From NCBI RefSeq assembly GCF_026262505.1, contig NC_067205.1:16182001-16246000 (forward strand): 64,000 nucleotides of DNA. The letters run 5' to 3'. This DNA is from Trichomonas vaginalis G3 (taxonomy: Eukaryota; Parabasalia; Trichomonadida; Trichomonadidae). Every line of letters starts with the position of its first letter. Within the stretch, counting starts at the first letter, position 1. Below the pieces are notes generated by a model. The model did not search any database, had not been told where the DNA came from, and saw nothing but the letters and a program-made list of their open reading frames with translations. The translations under genes were made by a program, and so were the position numbers. This document shows, in pieces, positions 39,601 through 47,755 of the stretch.

Positions 39601-42483
39601 TGGATCACAACTCAAAAACGAAAATTTCAATTTCTTAGGGACAAAAACAGAAAAAGGGAGTTCAATTTGACTTTGGTTTTCAATAACAATTGCTGTTGTC
39701 AAATTATCAGAATACAAACGATTTCCGAAATCAATTTCTGTTGGAGAAACTTTGTATTTAAGAGGAGCAGCGTTTCCTTTCAAAGTAAATGTATAATCAG
39801 GGCCACCAATTACATGGCACAAAGCTGTTGAATAATGGAATGATTTAGTATCATCACCCAAAGCTTTGTAAGAAACAGTGACATTATCTTTTGAATTTGG
39901 AAGAAGTTTTCCACGAATTGGACAAATGTCAAATACTGTTTTAGAATTATCATCACCTGTTTTTAATATTGTCCATTCGTAGTTTGCTTCTATTGTTCCT
40001 GGATTGAAAATATTTATGATGAACTGATTTTCGGAATCTTGGATTTTTGTTCCGAAATCAATTGTCGAATTTTGAACATTTACAAAATTAATGTTCGAGA
40101 AATTCAGTTTTCCTGTTAAATCTATTTTGTATTTCTGCGCTTTGTTAGAAAAGCTGAAATATATCTGTGATTTAACAACTTCATTTAAAAAGTTTTGTTT
40201 GAAACTTGGATCAAAAGTGACAAGAAATTGAATAGGTTCGTTTGGTTTTGCATCCCATTTATTTGGTTGGATAGAGAAAGGATATTCAACTTCCGCGAAT
40301 ATATTGACATTTATCTCGCATCTAACAATGAAACTACTTTGCAAACTCAATGGTTTCAACAATTCTTTCGATGGCTGTATCAATGTTGATGAATTTCCTT
40401 CGATTTGAGGTCCGGAAATCTGTTCTTCTCTTTCAAAATCGTGGTTATAATTAAACACTAATTCATTCTTCTCAAATTCAATTGTTGGCTCAATAAAAGT
40501 GCCAAAAACCGTTGGTTTGAAAATGACAATTTTTGTTTTTCCCATTGTCAAAATACAATTTAGAAGAATTTTATATTGCAAAGATCTTTTTGAAGAAGAA
40601 ACAAAAGAAAAGTTCATTTCTTCACCAGGGAATAAAACTCTTTGATCCGGCATTACATGGAACATTGGGAAAGATCCTTTCTTCGTATAATCTTTCTGTG
40701 TTTTTATCTCCCATTTTATTTCAAAACTCCTTTTTCCGAAATTTGTCAATGTAAATTCTTTTGTCACGTTTTCAGAAACAAAAACTGATCCCATGTTAAT
40801 ATCAGTCATTTCTATATTAGGAACAATAGGAAATCCAACACCTTTAGCTATAATAGGTATAGTTATTGGCATCAAATAATTGAAATAAAGTGTCACTTCA
40901 CTTGAAAATTTCAAACAATCATTTGCCACACATTTTACTTCTAATTCTGTTTTTTCGTAAGGCTTAAGTTCTTCTTTTTCTTTGTTAATCTTAAATACAT
41001 CAGATGTCTTGAGAGAAACAGAATAATTAGCATTGATTGGCGAGTTATTAAATATTGTCAAAATTTTTGTTTTTTCATTTAAAACATCAATTTTTTCGAA
41101 ATCAATGATTTTGGAATCGAATTCTATTGTTGGACCAATGGATATTCCTTTAACAGTGAATTCTCGTTTACCACTACCTATTATCTTGAAATTTCTTACA
41201 ACAGAAAATGGTCCAACTTGTTTTGAAGTTATAAAGAAAGAAATTTCACTTTTTGTTCTTGCAGGAACGATTCCCGTGATATGTTCAATAGAGAAATCAT
41301 AGTCAAGCTCGGCTGTATGATCTTCTGTATCTATATATTCATATTTGCCTGGAAACAATGATGTATTTTGAAGAGTAACTTTAATTAAAGTTGTATGACC
41401 AATGTAACAGTTGCCAATGTTAATATCTGGTGTTGAAACAATAATATTTGGACATATACATGTGGCTTGTATCGGTATTTTCGCTAATGGATTCTCGTAT
41501 TTCGGATTTGTTATTACCATTTGAGTAGAATAGTCTTTTAGAGAGTTTGGTATGAACTCTAGCTTAACAGCAGCTTTACTGTGTGGTTTGACAATGCCTG
41601 TATTAGGTGTAACTGAGAATTCGCGAATATCAAAAGTTGGATCTTGAGGAATTTCCATTTTGTATTCGAGAGCAATGTCGCTTGTATTTTTAATATCGAA
41701 AACTTGTGAATAAACAAACCCGTAAGCCACTGTTCCGTAATTAACTTGCTTTGGATTGATTTCAAAGGAAGGACCGATAACTCTGCCTCCAATTGTAAGA
41801 TGTAATGATTCTATAGGGCATTCATCGATGAATATGTCGAATGTTTCTTGGAATTGACCAACTTTTGTCGTTTCTATTACAACTAAAATTGGAATTGATT
41901 CTCCAGTGTTAACGGAGCCGGATTCTGGATGGAATTCGTAATGTAGATTTCTGTCTTTGTCGTTTTTGATATTGTATTTTAATGGAATTTCTCCGGTATT
42001 TTTAAGAGTTATTTGGTATTCGTATCTAGTATCTAGTGCAACATGGCCACAGTTGATCATATCAGTACTTAGTGTTGCTTTTGGAGGAATTCCGACACCT
42101 CTAAGAGCAAACGGTAATCTCTCATGAGAATTTGTATCATATAGGTACATTTTTTCTTCATGAACAGCTGCATCTTTAGGATTGTAAGATATAACGACTT
42201 GTTTCATTCCGTGTGGATATATTTGTCCGGTAAGATCATCAATTGTAAAGTTTTTAGAGTTAAATAATAGTAAATTTGTTGCACTTTTCCGTTCTTCTGG
42301 ATCATATGTGTCGAAAAAATCCAGTACTTCTTGTTCTTCTTGTTCATTTGAGTGCATTCTCCATTCATAATTCAGAAATTCATCTCTATTGTTGATTATT
42401 TTCACAACAATACGAGTTTCTGAATGTATGAATATTGGAGGGAAAACACCCAGCTCAGGTTCCACGTAGTAAGAGCTGAGCAT
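33685..42483 (-). CDS. HYDIN: HYDIN-like central-pair protein
   Basis: 2932 codons from ATG at 42483; three more in-frame codons upstream begin with TTG. It consists of many ASH/MSP-type Ig-like domains, each with the pattern D-F-G-x-V plus N-x-G-x-x-P/F (INCGHVALDTRYEYQITLKN, VNYGTVAYGFVYSQVFDIKN). At ~1365-1570 is an adenylate-kinase-like domain with P-loop GLPKSGKST and GMIIDGLDGFDD, also present in animal HYDIN. A basic, Lys-rich linker (KKKPPPKKGKQK) lies near residue 2225. HYDIN sits on the C2 microtubule of the axonemal central pair and is needed for flagellar beating, which suits a flagellate. Human HYDIN is ~5100 residues, so this version is compact. No disruption seen over 8.8 kb. 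Confidence 0.9.
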   Translation of the reverse strand: MLSSYYVEPELGVFPPIFIHSETRIVVKIINNRDEFLNYEWRMHSNEQEEQEVLDFFDTYDPEERKSATNLLLFNSKNFTIDDLTGQIYPHGMKQVVISYNPKDAAVHEEKMYLYDTNSHERLPFALRGVGIPPKATLSTDMINCGHVALDTRYEYQITLKNTGEIPLKYNIKNDKDRNLHYEFHPESGSVNTGESIPILVVIETTKVGQFQETFDIFIDECPIESLHLTIGGRVIGPSFEINPKQVNYGTVAYGFVYSQVFDIKNTSDIALEYKMEIPQDPTFDIREFSVTPNTGIVKPHSKAAVKLEFIPNSLKDYSTQMVITNPKYENPLAKIPIQATCICPNIIVSTPDINIGNCYIGHTTLIKVTLQNTSLFPGKYEYIDTEDHTAELDYDFSIEHITGIVPARTKSEISFFITSKQVGPFSVVRNFKIIGSGKREFTVKGISIGPTIEFDSKIIDFEKIDVLNEKTKILTIFNNSPINANYSVSLKTSDVFKINKEKEELKPYEKTELEVKCVANDCLKFSSEVTLYFNYLMPITIPIIAKGVGFPIVPNIEMTDINMGSVFVSENVTKEFTLTNFGKRSFEIKWEIKTQKDYTKKGSFPMFHVMPDQRVLFPGEEMNFSFVSSSKRSLQYKILLNCILTMGKTKIVIFKPTVFGTFIEPTIEFEKNELVFNYNHDFEREEQISGPQIEGNSSTLIQPSKELLKPLSLQSSFIVRCEINVNIFAEVEYPFSIQPNKWDAKPNEPIQFLVTFDPSFKQNFLNEVVKSQIYFSFSNKAQKYKIDLTGKLNFSNINFVNVQNSTIDFGTKIQDSENQFIINIFNPGTIEANYEWTILKTGDDNSKTVFDICPIRGKLLPNSKDNVTVSYKALGDDTKSFHYSTALCHVIGGPDYTFTLKGNAAPLKYKVSPTEIDFGNRLYSDNLTTAIVIENQSQIELPFSVFVPKKLKFSFLSCDPMKSIVPPNSMKTVNVSIVPGSPVNYKEMIHIKLDQFEQVEIQLKVECQFNQLKMEIPRSENDVNVKYSKNNKTESLEKIEKDLFIQNCSSPTTKTRNIVSKKGQRQFVGNYNSHFVVDFGQIILGQKVTKSYEFTSLSPLTSSFELFDSCLEKSGFTFVNKNFSQIYENEKYKIEIEFETIPDIKKIGKVLYEIPLVFSDENAYLIELKAQIKTPLLSFSSKNIEFEETVVGQQRIKYIQVRNDNPVPLDLAVLPAVMTNHVNQPKEAPFHFDLQKVTLEPFSYINLSLKFVPTSENNFNYQIPIKVQYSNENYNINCSGNSVDLKITFDPPSIVFKPTFPYNDVYPEQDFKIINNNKYPITVISNQFDFQLLNEQIRPLSPDLTKTPSQPLIINDEENTLKQLKIVVIVHGLPKSGKSTVCQILSKYLDLPLLCPKSIFEDKKDQKECKDLLSEILSITSFARGMIIDGLDGFDDPAETDQFIQQSLKKEKKLHDELQKNPFFVFPHPFTTGSEQMLDLILSVLPDARFFGVFLNCSNETINKNEQKFLNENIKVEEERKQQEIIRFFSMDEKEYLSLPPEEQKRIDEIRSKYRKEMLLKDNIEEKFTQSSSKLPTIKKQKAVPKTTNKEILYNITIGTLTTKLLTNLAVDILTLFPDQKCQDPHSINSIFVDANTEGYSDRIMAFIPSYSELSKKLISMTLPKPKLIIDSMENDKLRLEDSPLFFGLVNNESPIVEQPKEPQSPESPRRIRGSRRQERDPPKQVEIENIYEGINIMNYTKRWELNPGESYQLKVNFTGQNIGDYNDNLRFSIENGSNYTFCLNLQGKVVYPDLDRSNEAIFSRIIPKLNQKTKNSFVLQTNEFHFGSILAQSGKIGGKNFVPAFKQSFRLFNPGILPCEVSCLLTDQTNKTIMWNLENKNVTINPHEESNVTFSMHPISPDVYKNKLCLYIKDNPEPIYIPIVADVCVPQLNLSTTNLEFDKILSKQTKILKFSLTNTGKIPLSFSIKQLNTLSDAIKFSSDGGKLNVNQSTTINVTFSNPKPVAIKKQITIDILDENNEKTYNSLHMNVNAEAFDTNFDFQCSKDVKNGHIDFGNLKVKDKKDITCYIKNKGKYPFNFVIEQNKKVPFVLLNTNQGQVNPSDKPIPIIFTFNPLKMSKIVKKPTFKLKVFDQITSTQTNQMEFVLSGESQYSSYEISPQQLLDFGPVITGSNQTKTFEIQNNGVFSFDWEILLSNEPEEKESNNSKKGNNKKKPPPKKGKQKLVVGQFSILNNAGQIQPGGKEQIPIEFSSNTDGTFSSSFYIKISNVPENQQFIVYNLSATTYTPLADMKNIEEVYSDMRICLRDDVERKESTCYLEDESCLHFTNNKVNGQEKLTVNIPNHLPVPCVVIPTLVQQNTPFSISKQEIEIQPLSSSPLDVTFSPISDGLFKNTLQFKMKSNAKNVPLLSQIFLEGNATYPVINIVDNIESYSFGRTLLSTKKEKKIKIQNPTNISISVKMNYPKSKNFIVKELQNSVLNPGQEETFKVIFNPQEDGQFDFKLELNVENEKSYNILFSGQGHHEELVVDGENYEDDTLVFDDVVVDQQSSKILVMKNLSNDYIRYEWNLQNGDVTFFPSMGHIPPKQTEQLRITFRSEKPQKLNTKAVCSWSKIHRETTEKWNDNIVIKRFDVVQPSAPSSQKKSPRRSSNRRRIEPSPSSSLSVLQEFSEVAPEPEFTIIGRKCKDIVVKILAFSDYVKLSTSLTDDIKSKEKSAAISFLQTMMYETRKVNLYLLNQSNIKLHYQVKFSNFECNGFGDNPFSVSQTSGLIPSNSSCPLTISFSPIDVDDFSIDMTIALPDVTENQVIKIYGTSVRPICFIDAVMAKDLPDGSKSIDVFTPQVGDKKLIKLGLRNTTNRIYEAHIKQIDGPRCVKCFTVSPVIGAGRRYELEFEFKPISNRAAETVWEIEIPDHDLKQRFVIVGRVEPK

Positions 42484-42899
42484 TTTGCTCAAATTTCGTT
42501 ACAAAAAAAACTTTACAATTATTCAATTGACAGATCATCAGAAACTAATGTGGTTGATGTGTATTTAAATATTTTTGGATGTATTAATAGAAAATATTGA
42601 AAATTTCTAAAAAAATGAGATATTCAAGGAAATGAAAATCGATTTATAGAGATAAATCAATTTAAGTATCTATTTCCGAGTTAGTTAATAAATGTTTAAT
42701 CATTTCAATGTAAATTGTTCGATTCGAAGTTAGATTTCGTAACACGTGTCGATTTTCTGTGCACAAAAAGATTAGCCAGTATAATGAATAATGTTCCTAA
42801 TAGGAATTATTAATGAATTGTGAAAAACATACGAAAAAAATCTGATTGCGATGTTTCTTTTACAAAAGTGACTTTTCATTGGATTTTGAAACATCAAGA
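42484..42899. other. Divergent promoter region
   Basis: About 415 bases between HYDIN and the divergent gene. It contains an AACACGTGT palindrome (42739) and GTGCACAAAA. No ORF. Confidence 0.4.
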
Positions 42900-44282
42900 A
42901 TGACAGAGGAAGTCAGCCTAGATGCTATATTAGCATCTGAAGAGCTTTCGGCGGACGTTTCCAATGTTGTCATGCACAAATCCTTTCGTCAATACTTGAT
43001 GAGCGCGAATCCAAGTTTAATGCTTTATATTACGAAAAAATTTGACAGGATATGTGAAATTATTTTCGATGAACGGCATAAAGATACGCATGAGATACGT
43101 CCCTACTTAGCTATTTTAGAGTGTAGCGTCATTGCAGTTAAAAGAACATTAATCACGTCAACAAAGTATGTAAATTACATTTTGGAATATCCACGCATGA
43201 TCAAAGTTTACAAACTCCCGTCGATATATATCTTTTTTAACTCTTTGCCATATTTTATACTCGATACATCGAATGAATTGTTGCCTTTTTTTGCTAGTGG
43301 AGAATTTTTCGAATCAATCGTTCAGAATTGCGATATACAAGAAGCTTTCACATTTATGAAAGGCTGTTTAAACTCTAAAGCGAAATCATTCAGAAATTTC
43401 TTTCATCAAATCAATCTTCCAGCACTTCTGATAATGTACGTGAATGGAAGTTCCGGTATGAATCTAAACGTCATTAAGCTTTTCGAGCAAATCGTTGATG
43501 ATTACTCAAGACAGTGTGCAATCGCTGTTGTAAACTCCAACATCATATCAAAGCTCATTGAATCAGCATTTCTACTCAATTGCAGCCAATTAATCGACTT
43601 TTTAAACTTTTTATACATACAATCTTACAAAAATAAAACAATTCCTGAATGGTTCACGATTGAGTTCCTCGTTGATGATAGGATACCTGAAGTTTGTGAT
43701 TATCTGATGGGAACTACCACATTTGATTCGATGTGCAAGGCTTCTGCGAATATTATCATTACATATCTTTCAGAAAGGCACCAACAATTCCCAAAGGTCA
43801 TAAGTGTTACAGAAAAATTCATAAAAGACATATTTAAAAACCCAACAAACTCGTTTTTGCATAATACAGCATTAAAATTCCTTGAATCCGTCAAACGGTT
43901 TCCGGATTCATTTACAAATGTCATAAAAAACACAAATATTTGCCAATTGATCGTTGACGCTTACAAAAGAAGAAATACAGATGTAACTTGCTGTTACTGG
44001 GGAGTTTTACGAAAAATCTCGGAGATGATTAATGAGCCAATAGGTGTCTCTCTGTCTGAATGGAAATCTGTTGTTGATTCCAATAAAAAAATTGAAAAAA
44101 TTATATCGACCCCAAGCAAGTATAAAATTACCGAAAAGTCAAGCGACTATATCAGGAATAGTGCGAAGGTTCAAAAAAGAAGTAAATTCAACCTTCGTCT
44201 TCCTAATTCTTCCGAAATATTTGCTGTTGTTGTTATATTGCTAGCATACTTATTATATTATATTAATAATAAGGAAAAATAA
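42900..44282 (+). CDS. Helical (ARM/SAPS-like) protein with C-terminal membrane anchor
   Basis: 460 codons from the ATG at 42900 (MTEEVSLDAILASEEL); an upstream in-frame ATG at 42846 would add 18 residues unlike a protein start. All-helical solenoid. The N terminus resembles SAPS-type PP6 regulatory subunits (a 'dLLaseel' acidic start, then blocks such as YLAILECSVIAVKRTLI), but the match is loose. The last 25 residues, IFAVVVILLAYLLYYI followed by NNKEK, form a tail-anchor membrane helix. It probably faces the cytosol from an internal membrane. Function unknown. Confidence 0.6.
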   Translation: MTEEVSLDAILASEELSADVSNVVMHKSFRQYLMSANPSLMLYITKKFDRICEIIFDERHKDTHEIRPYLAILECSVIAVKRTLITSTKYVNYILEYPRMIKVYKLPSIYIFFNSLPYFILDTSNELLPFFASGEFFESIVQNCDIQEAFTFMKGCLNSKAKSFRNFFHQINLPALLIMYVNGSSGMNLNVIKLFEQIVDDYSRQCAIAVVNSNIISKLIESAFLLNCSQLIDFLNFLYIQSYKNKTIPEWFTIEFLVDDRIPEVCDYLMGTTTFDSMCKASANIIITYLSERHQQFPKVISVTEKFIKDIFKNPTNSFLHNTALKFLESVKRFPDSFTNVIKNTNICQLIVDAYKRRNTDVTCCYWGVLRKISEMINEPIGVSLSEWKSVVDSNKKIEKIISTPSKYKITEKSSDYIRNSAKVQKRSKFNLRLPNSSEIFAVVVILLAYLLYYINNKEK

Positions 44283-44467
44283 TTAGTTATATACTACAAA
44301 ACAAAAAAAGCATGTAATTTAAAAAAATATTGTTATTTTCTATATAATTACCAAAAATTTTTTCAAATACTATAACCAATTCAAATATTTTTGAGGAGTA
44401 GTAATGTATTCAAATGATAATTTTAAAAACATAAGTATTTAGAAACAAAAATAATATGTAATTGATA

Positions 44468-45034
44468 TTATTCGAGTTGCTGGAGCTTGAATTTGTTTTG
44501 CTGGATCTTGTCCTCATCGGAAAGCTTTATCAATCCAGTTTGATCATAAGTTGAAATAATTTTCTGAAAATTGTTTGTTAAAATATTGAGTTCTTGTGTG
44601 CTAACAGTCATATCTCCACTATGGAGACATGTGCTGATGATCTTGCCCATTTCATTATTCAAATAATTTACGGCTTTAAGGCAAGTAACATTTGTTGAGG
44701 TTATTTGTCGGTTATTTTGTTGATCTGGGGACCAAAGATCCTTCTCTTTATTAAATATTTGTTGGATTTGTTGTGATTTTTGAGATGTTAATAATAATTG
44801 TGTTCTTAGACTCTTTAAATTATTAACAATTTTATCGTGTCGATCTTCTATTTCTGATAATTGTGAGCAAAGCGAAGATAATGTTAATAAGCTTTGTCTC
44901 TGAGAATTAATTGAGTTTAATACGTGTAAATTCATGTCTTCCATTACTTTTTTTACTTCCTCATTTTTCTTCTGAGTATCCTGAAGTTGAACAACTTCTT
45001 GTGTCATCTTATCGAAATCAAAATCATTTAACAT
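44468..45034 (-). CDS. Coiled-coil protein
   Basis: 188 codons from ATG at 45034; the frame runs 17 codons further only through a TTG. Heptad-rich helices run almost throughout (VVQLQDTQKKNEEVKKVMED, QLSEIEDRHDKIVNNLKSLR), with a polar Q-rich end. It resembles short subunits of coiled-coil complexes (nucleoporin Nup62-complex type or axonemal), but no family is assigned. Confidence 0.6.
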   Translation of the reverse strand: MLNDFDFDKMTQEVVQLQDTQKKNEEVKKVMEDMNLHVLNSINSQRQSLLTLSSLCSQLSEIEDRHDKIVNNLKSLRTQLLLTSQKSQQIQQIFNKEKDLWSPDQQNNRQITSTNVTCLKAVNYLNNEMGKIISTCLHSGDMTVSTQELNILTNNFQKIISTYDQTGLIKLSDEDKIQQNKFKLQQLE

Positions 45035-45191
45035 GATGAAAAATGGATTCCAGTAAATATGATTTTCCAATTTGAATTTGTTCAAAAATAGATGAAATGA
45101 ATTATGAAAGACCTTTTATTTCCAAAATCATAATGAACAAAGCATAATTCGTGGAATAAATATTATATCATCATTTGCGTATATCAATATC

Positions 45192-45300
45192 AAAAAAAAA
45201 AAAAAAAAAAAAAAAGGGAGTGGGGCTTCCAGGCACTTCGTGCCCTCTAGCCCCTAAGAAAATTTGTCACTTTTCAGGAAAAAACATTTTTATTATATAT
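45192..45300. repeat. Putative left terminal sequence of the Polinton
   Basis: A24 run (45192-45215), then GGGAGTGGGGCTTCCAGG and a GGCAC-TTC-GTGCC hairpin (45232-45244). The abrupt change from AT-rich host spacer to this G/C patch marks the probable border. The partner end and the target duplication lie outside the window. Confidence 0.6.
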
Positions 45301-45304
45301 ATAA

Positions 45305-46123
45305 ATGAATTTTACAAAACCACCGTTACCGTTCTTTGGAAATAAGAGTAGATGTAAAGATATTCTATTGAGAGAACTTAAGAAACTACCGAATGGTCTA
45401 ACATTTGTAGATTTGTTCGGTGGAAGTTTCTATATATCTCATTTGTGCCATACAATATTTCCTGACTCAAAGATTATATGCAATGACTTCGACAACTATA
45501 TGAACCGTCTCAAACATATACCAGACACAAACAAAATATTGAAAGAGTTAAAAGAAAAGATACCTATAGGTAAGATGGAACGTATACCATTAGATAAGAA
45601 AAATATTGTGAGAGAGGTTTTGAAAAAAGCAGAATATATAGACTGGGATAGTATATCTGCTAGACTATTATATAGTGGTGCTATAAGAGTTCATGACATT
45701 GAAACACTTATGTCAAAAGTTTTATATCTTAACTATACAAATGTTTTCAAAGAGAACATAGAAAAATATATTGAGGGTATAGAGTTTGTGAGATGTCATT
45801 GGACAGAGTTGTATGAAAAATATAAAGACAAGGAAAATGTTTTCTTTATAGTGGACCCGCCGTTCTATAACACATGGGATTTTCAATACCAAGTAGACTG
45901 GACTTTGAGAGACTCTTTAGAAACTTTAGACGTTTTACATAACCATCCATGCTTTTACTTTACATCCGATAAAAGTGGTTTGGAAAGTGTCATGAGATGG
46001 TTAGAGGACATACATGACTATGAGTTTAGATACGATAAGATAGAATATGAGAGAGGTCCTATAAACTGGAGAAAGTGTCATAACAAAGAAATTTTATTGG
46101 TAAGTAAATGTGGTTTGAAATAG
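45305..46123 (+). CDS. D12-class DNA N6-adenine methyltransferase (Dam-like)
   Basis: 272 codons, uninterrupted. Motifs in order: PFFGNKSR (9-16, the P-x-x-GGK-type motif of D12 enzymes), FVDLFGGS (34-41, SAM-binding motif I) and DPPFYN (184-189, catalytic DPPY-type motif IV). These are the marks of Dam-family enzymes that methylate adenine N6 in DNA. It is the outermost gene at the left end of the Polinton. N6-methyladenine is the main DNA modification reported in T. vaginalis. Target sequence cannot be told from here. Its last codons overlap the next small ORF. Confidence 0.9.
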   Translation: MNFTKPPLPFFGNKSRCKDILLRELKKLPNGLTFVDLFGGSFYISHLCHTIFPDSKIICNDFDNYMNRLKHIPDTNKILKELKEKIPIGKMERIPLDKKNIVREVLKKAEYIDWDSISARLLYSGAIRVHDIETLMSKVLYLNYTNVFKENIEKYIEGIEFVRCHWTELYEKYKDKENVFFIVDPPFYNTWDFQYQVDWTLRDSLETLDVLHNHPCFYFTSDKSGLESVMRWLEDIHDYEFRYDKIEYERGPINWRKCHNKEILLVSKCGLK

Positions 46124-46239
46124 GACTACTTGTTTTAGGTTTTTTCCATTGTGTCATTTACTTATTTGACGTGGCAGAAAGATATAGAGAATATGAAGAT
46201 GAACCAATGCCTGCAAATGTCCAGTATATGTACTCGTAA
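46108..46239 (+). CDS. Small single-pass membrane protein
   Basis: 43 codons, starting inside the last 16 bases of the methyltransferase gene in another frame. MWFEIGLLVLGFFHCVIYLF is a membrane helix, followed by an acidic cytoplasmic-type tail (REYEDEPMP). Overlap with its neighbour is typical of compact virus-like elements. Function unknown. Confidence 0.5.
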   Translation: MWFEIGLLVLGFFHCVIYLFDVAERYREYEDEPMPANVQYMYS

Positions 46240-46262
46240 GAGATATTTTTATCTAATATTAA

Positions 46263-46625
46263 ATGGACGCACAGAACTTAGCGAATGCACAGCAACCTGG
46301 ACAACCAAACCCAGAGAATATTCCAAATGAAGTTAGAATACAAACTGCAATGGCAAACTATGGTCAAGTGCCAACAGATGTACAAATGCAAACTGCCATG
46401 TCAAATGACGCTGCGTTAGGTTTGCCACCATGGTATGCAAATATGAGATGGAAAGAGTTTTATACAAACCCTGAAGTGGGATATAAACAACTTTATGCAG
46501 ATGACGCGAACACAGGAGTTGACCCAGAATATGTTTTCTACCAGAGGAGAAACAGAATGTATGAGCTCCAGTTAAAGAATGCTATGGAACTCAACAGGAA
46601 ACGTAAGAGACTAGGCGGACATTAG
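46263..46625 (+). CDS. Small Q/N-rich virion-type protein
   Basis: 120 codons. The N-terminal half is glutamine- and proline-rich with a near repeat (VRIQTAMANYGQVPTDVQMQTAMSN in part). The C terminus is a basic helix ending RKRKRLGGH. Ending in GGH/G-G-x could suit proteolytic maturation in capsid-bearing elements. No family recognised. Confidence 0.5.
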   Translation: MDAQNLANAQQPGQPNPENIPNEVRIQTAMANYGQVPTDVQMQTAMSNDAALGLPPWYANMRWKEFYTNPEVGYKQLYADDANTGVDPEYVFYQRRNRMYELQLKNAMELNRKRKRLGGH

Positions 46626-46643
46626 ATTTTTACATATAGTAAA

Positions 46644-46940
46644 ATGGGTTTCTTCAGTAAGATAGGAAACTTCTTTCGAAATGTTGGAAGAGGTATATGG
46701 AATGGAATAAAAACCGTAGGAAGAGGAATTTGGAACGGAGTCAAAAATATTGGTAAAAGAGTAGGTCAGTCGTTGGTATTATACCTAAAGACCCTGAACC
46801 AGAAGAACAAGCTCCTGTTATACAACAGCCTGAACCTGCACCACAGTCTAGTTGGCAACCAAATCCAACACCTCAACCGTATTAAAAAATTATATTTTTA
46901 CCGTTCGATAGTAGTTGTATATGAAACAAGTTCTAAGTAA
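46644..46940 (+). CDS. Short amphipathic Gly-Trp repeat protein
   Basis: The N terminus MGFFSKIGNFFRNVGRGIWN continues with a near copy of itself (VGRGIWNGVKNIGKRVG), a cationic amphipathic helix like membrane-active minor virion peptides (compare adenovirus pVI). The C-terminal part looks like a different, low-complexity frame, and this gene may be damaged. Confidence 0.5.
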   Translation: MGFFSKIGNFFRNVGRGIWNGIKTVGRGIWNGVKNIGKRVGQSLVLYLKTLNQKNKLLLYNSLNLHHSLVGNQIQHLNRIKKLYFYRSIVVVYETSSK

Positions 46941-47737
46941 AACGCATGGTATAATGGAATTATTCTCTTTCTTCCATCTGTAGTAAACCATACTTGAAAA
47001 TCCGAAATACTTCCACTTGGTGGTTCGTATAACTTTGTAGGTTTTTCGTAAAAGTCATTTGCCAAGCATAAGAAAGAGTTTTGTGCACCAGAAAATGAAG
47101 CATGAACAATAATAGCAGCTGGGTCGAAAACATCTTTAAATAAATATGGTTCATCTCTTGCATATCGACTGTAAATATTTGCTAAAGGAAGTTCGACTTT
47201 CTGATTTAACATTCTTTGCAATAATACCATGACATTGCAGTGAATTCTGTATATATTTGTTCGTCTTTCTTTGGATTGTCTTCGTAGATTTGAAATGACA
47301 CTTGTGAATTTTGTTTGTCATATACAATTCTCACATAAAGTGTGCTCTCGGTATTTGCATATTCATCAGCATATTTTGCATAACATGAATTTATTTTATC
47401 TTCTATATTTTTTAACGCAGTCTGTAGAGAAGATGAAAGGTCAACTTGTATTAGCTCAATTTCTTCCCACATTTTTCGTTTCCCTTCAGATATTATAATC
47501 TATATGAAACCTTACAATAAATGGAAAACTTTTATCTTCTACAGACACAAACTTCATTCTACGAAAGCCAATAGCTTTTGTGACAGATGGGTCTCTTAAC
47601 CATCTTAATGGGTAGTCAAAACGATAGCCTTCATGCTTTACGGTCTCTGTCTCAAACTTTTGACCGACATTAGTAAAAAGTTCATCTAATGGTTTAGTTG
47701 TAGCAACTCTTGAATTTTCTTTTTCTATTGGAAGCAT
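46898..47737 (-). pseudogene. Capsid-type protein region (fossil)
   Basis: A minus-strand block of short overlapping frames with beta-rich sequence, e.g. DPAAIIVHASFSGAQNSF, DFQVWFTTDGRKR, TESTLYVRIVYD and FIVRFHIDY. Together with the context this suggests virion structural protein(s), perhaps jelly-roll. It may be several small genes or the remains of a larger one; I do not try to decide. It is divergent from the fibre gene and shares with it the short A/T-rich start region at 47738-47755. Confidence 0.4.
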
Positions 47738-47755
47738 ATTTTATCTAGAATAAAA

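Noticed and set aside
33685-42483. Many antisense ORFs of 60-119 codons within HYDIN
   Set aside because: Expected by chance opposite a long AT-rich coding frame; none has a motif.
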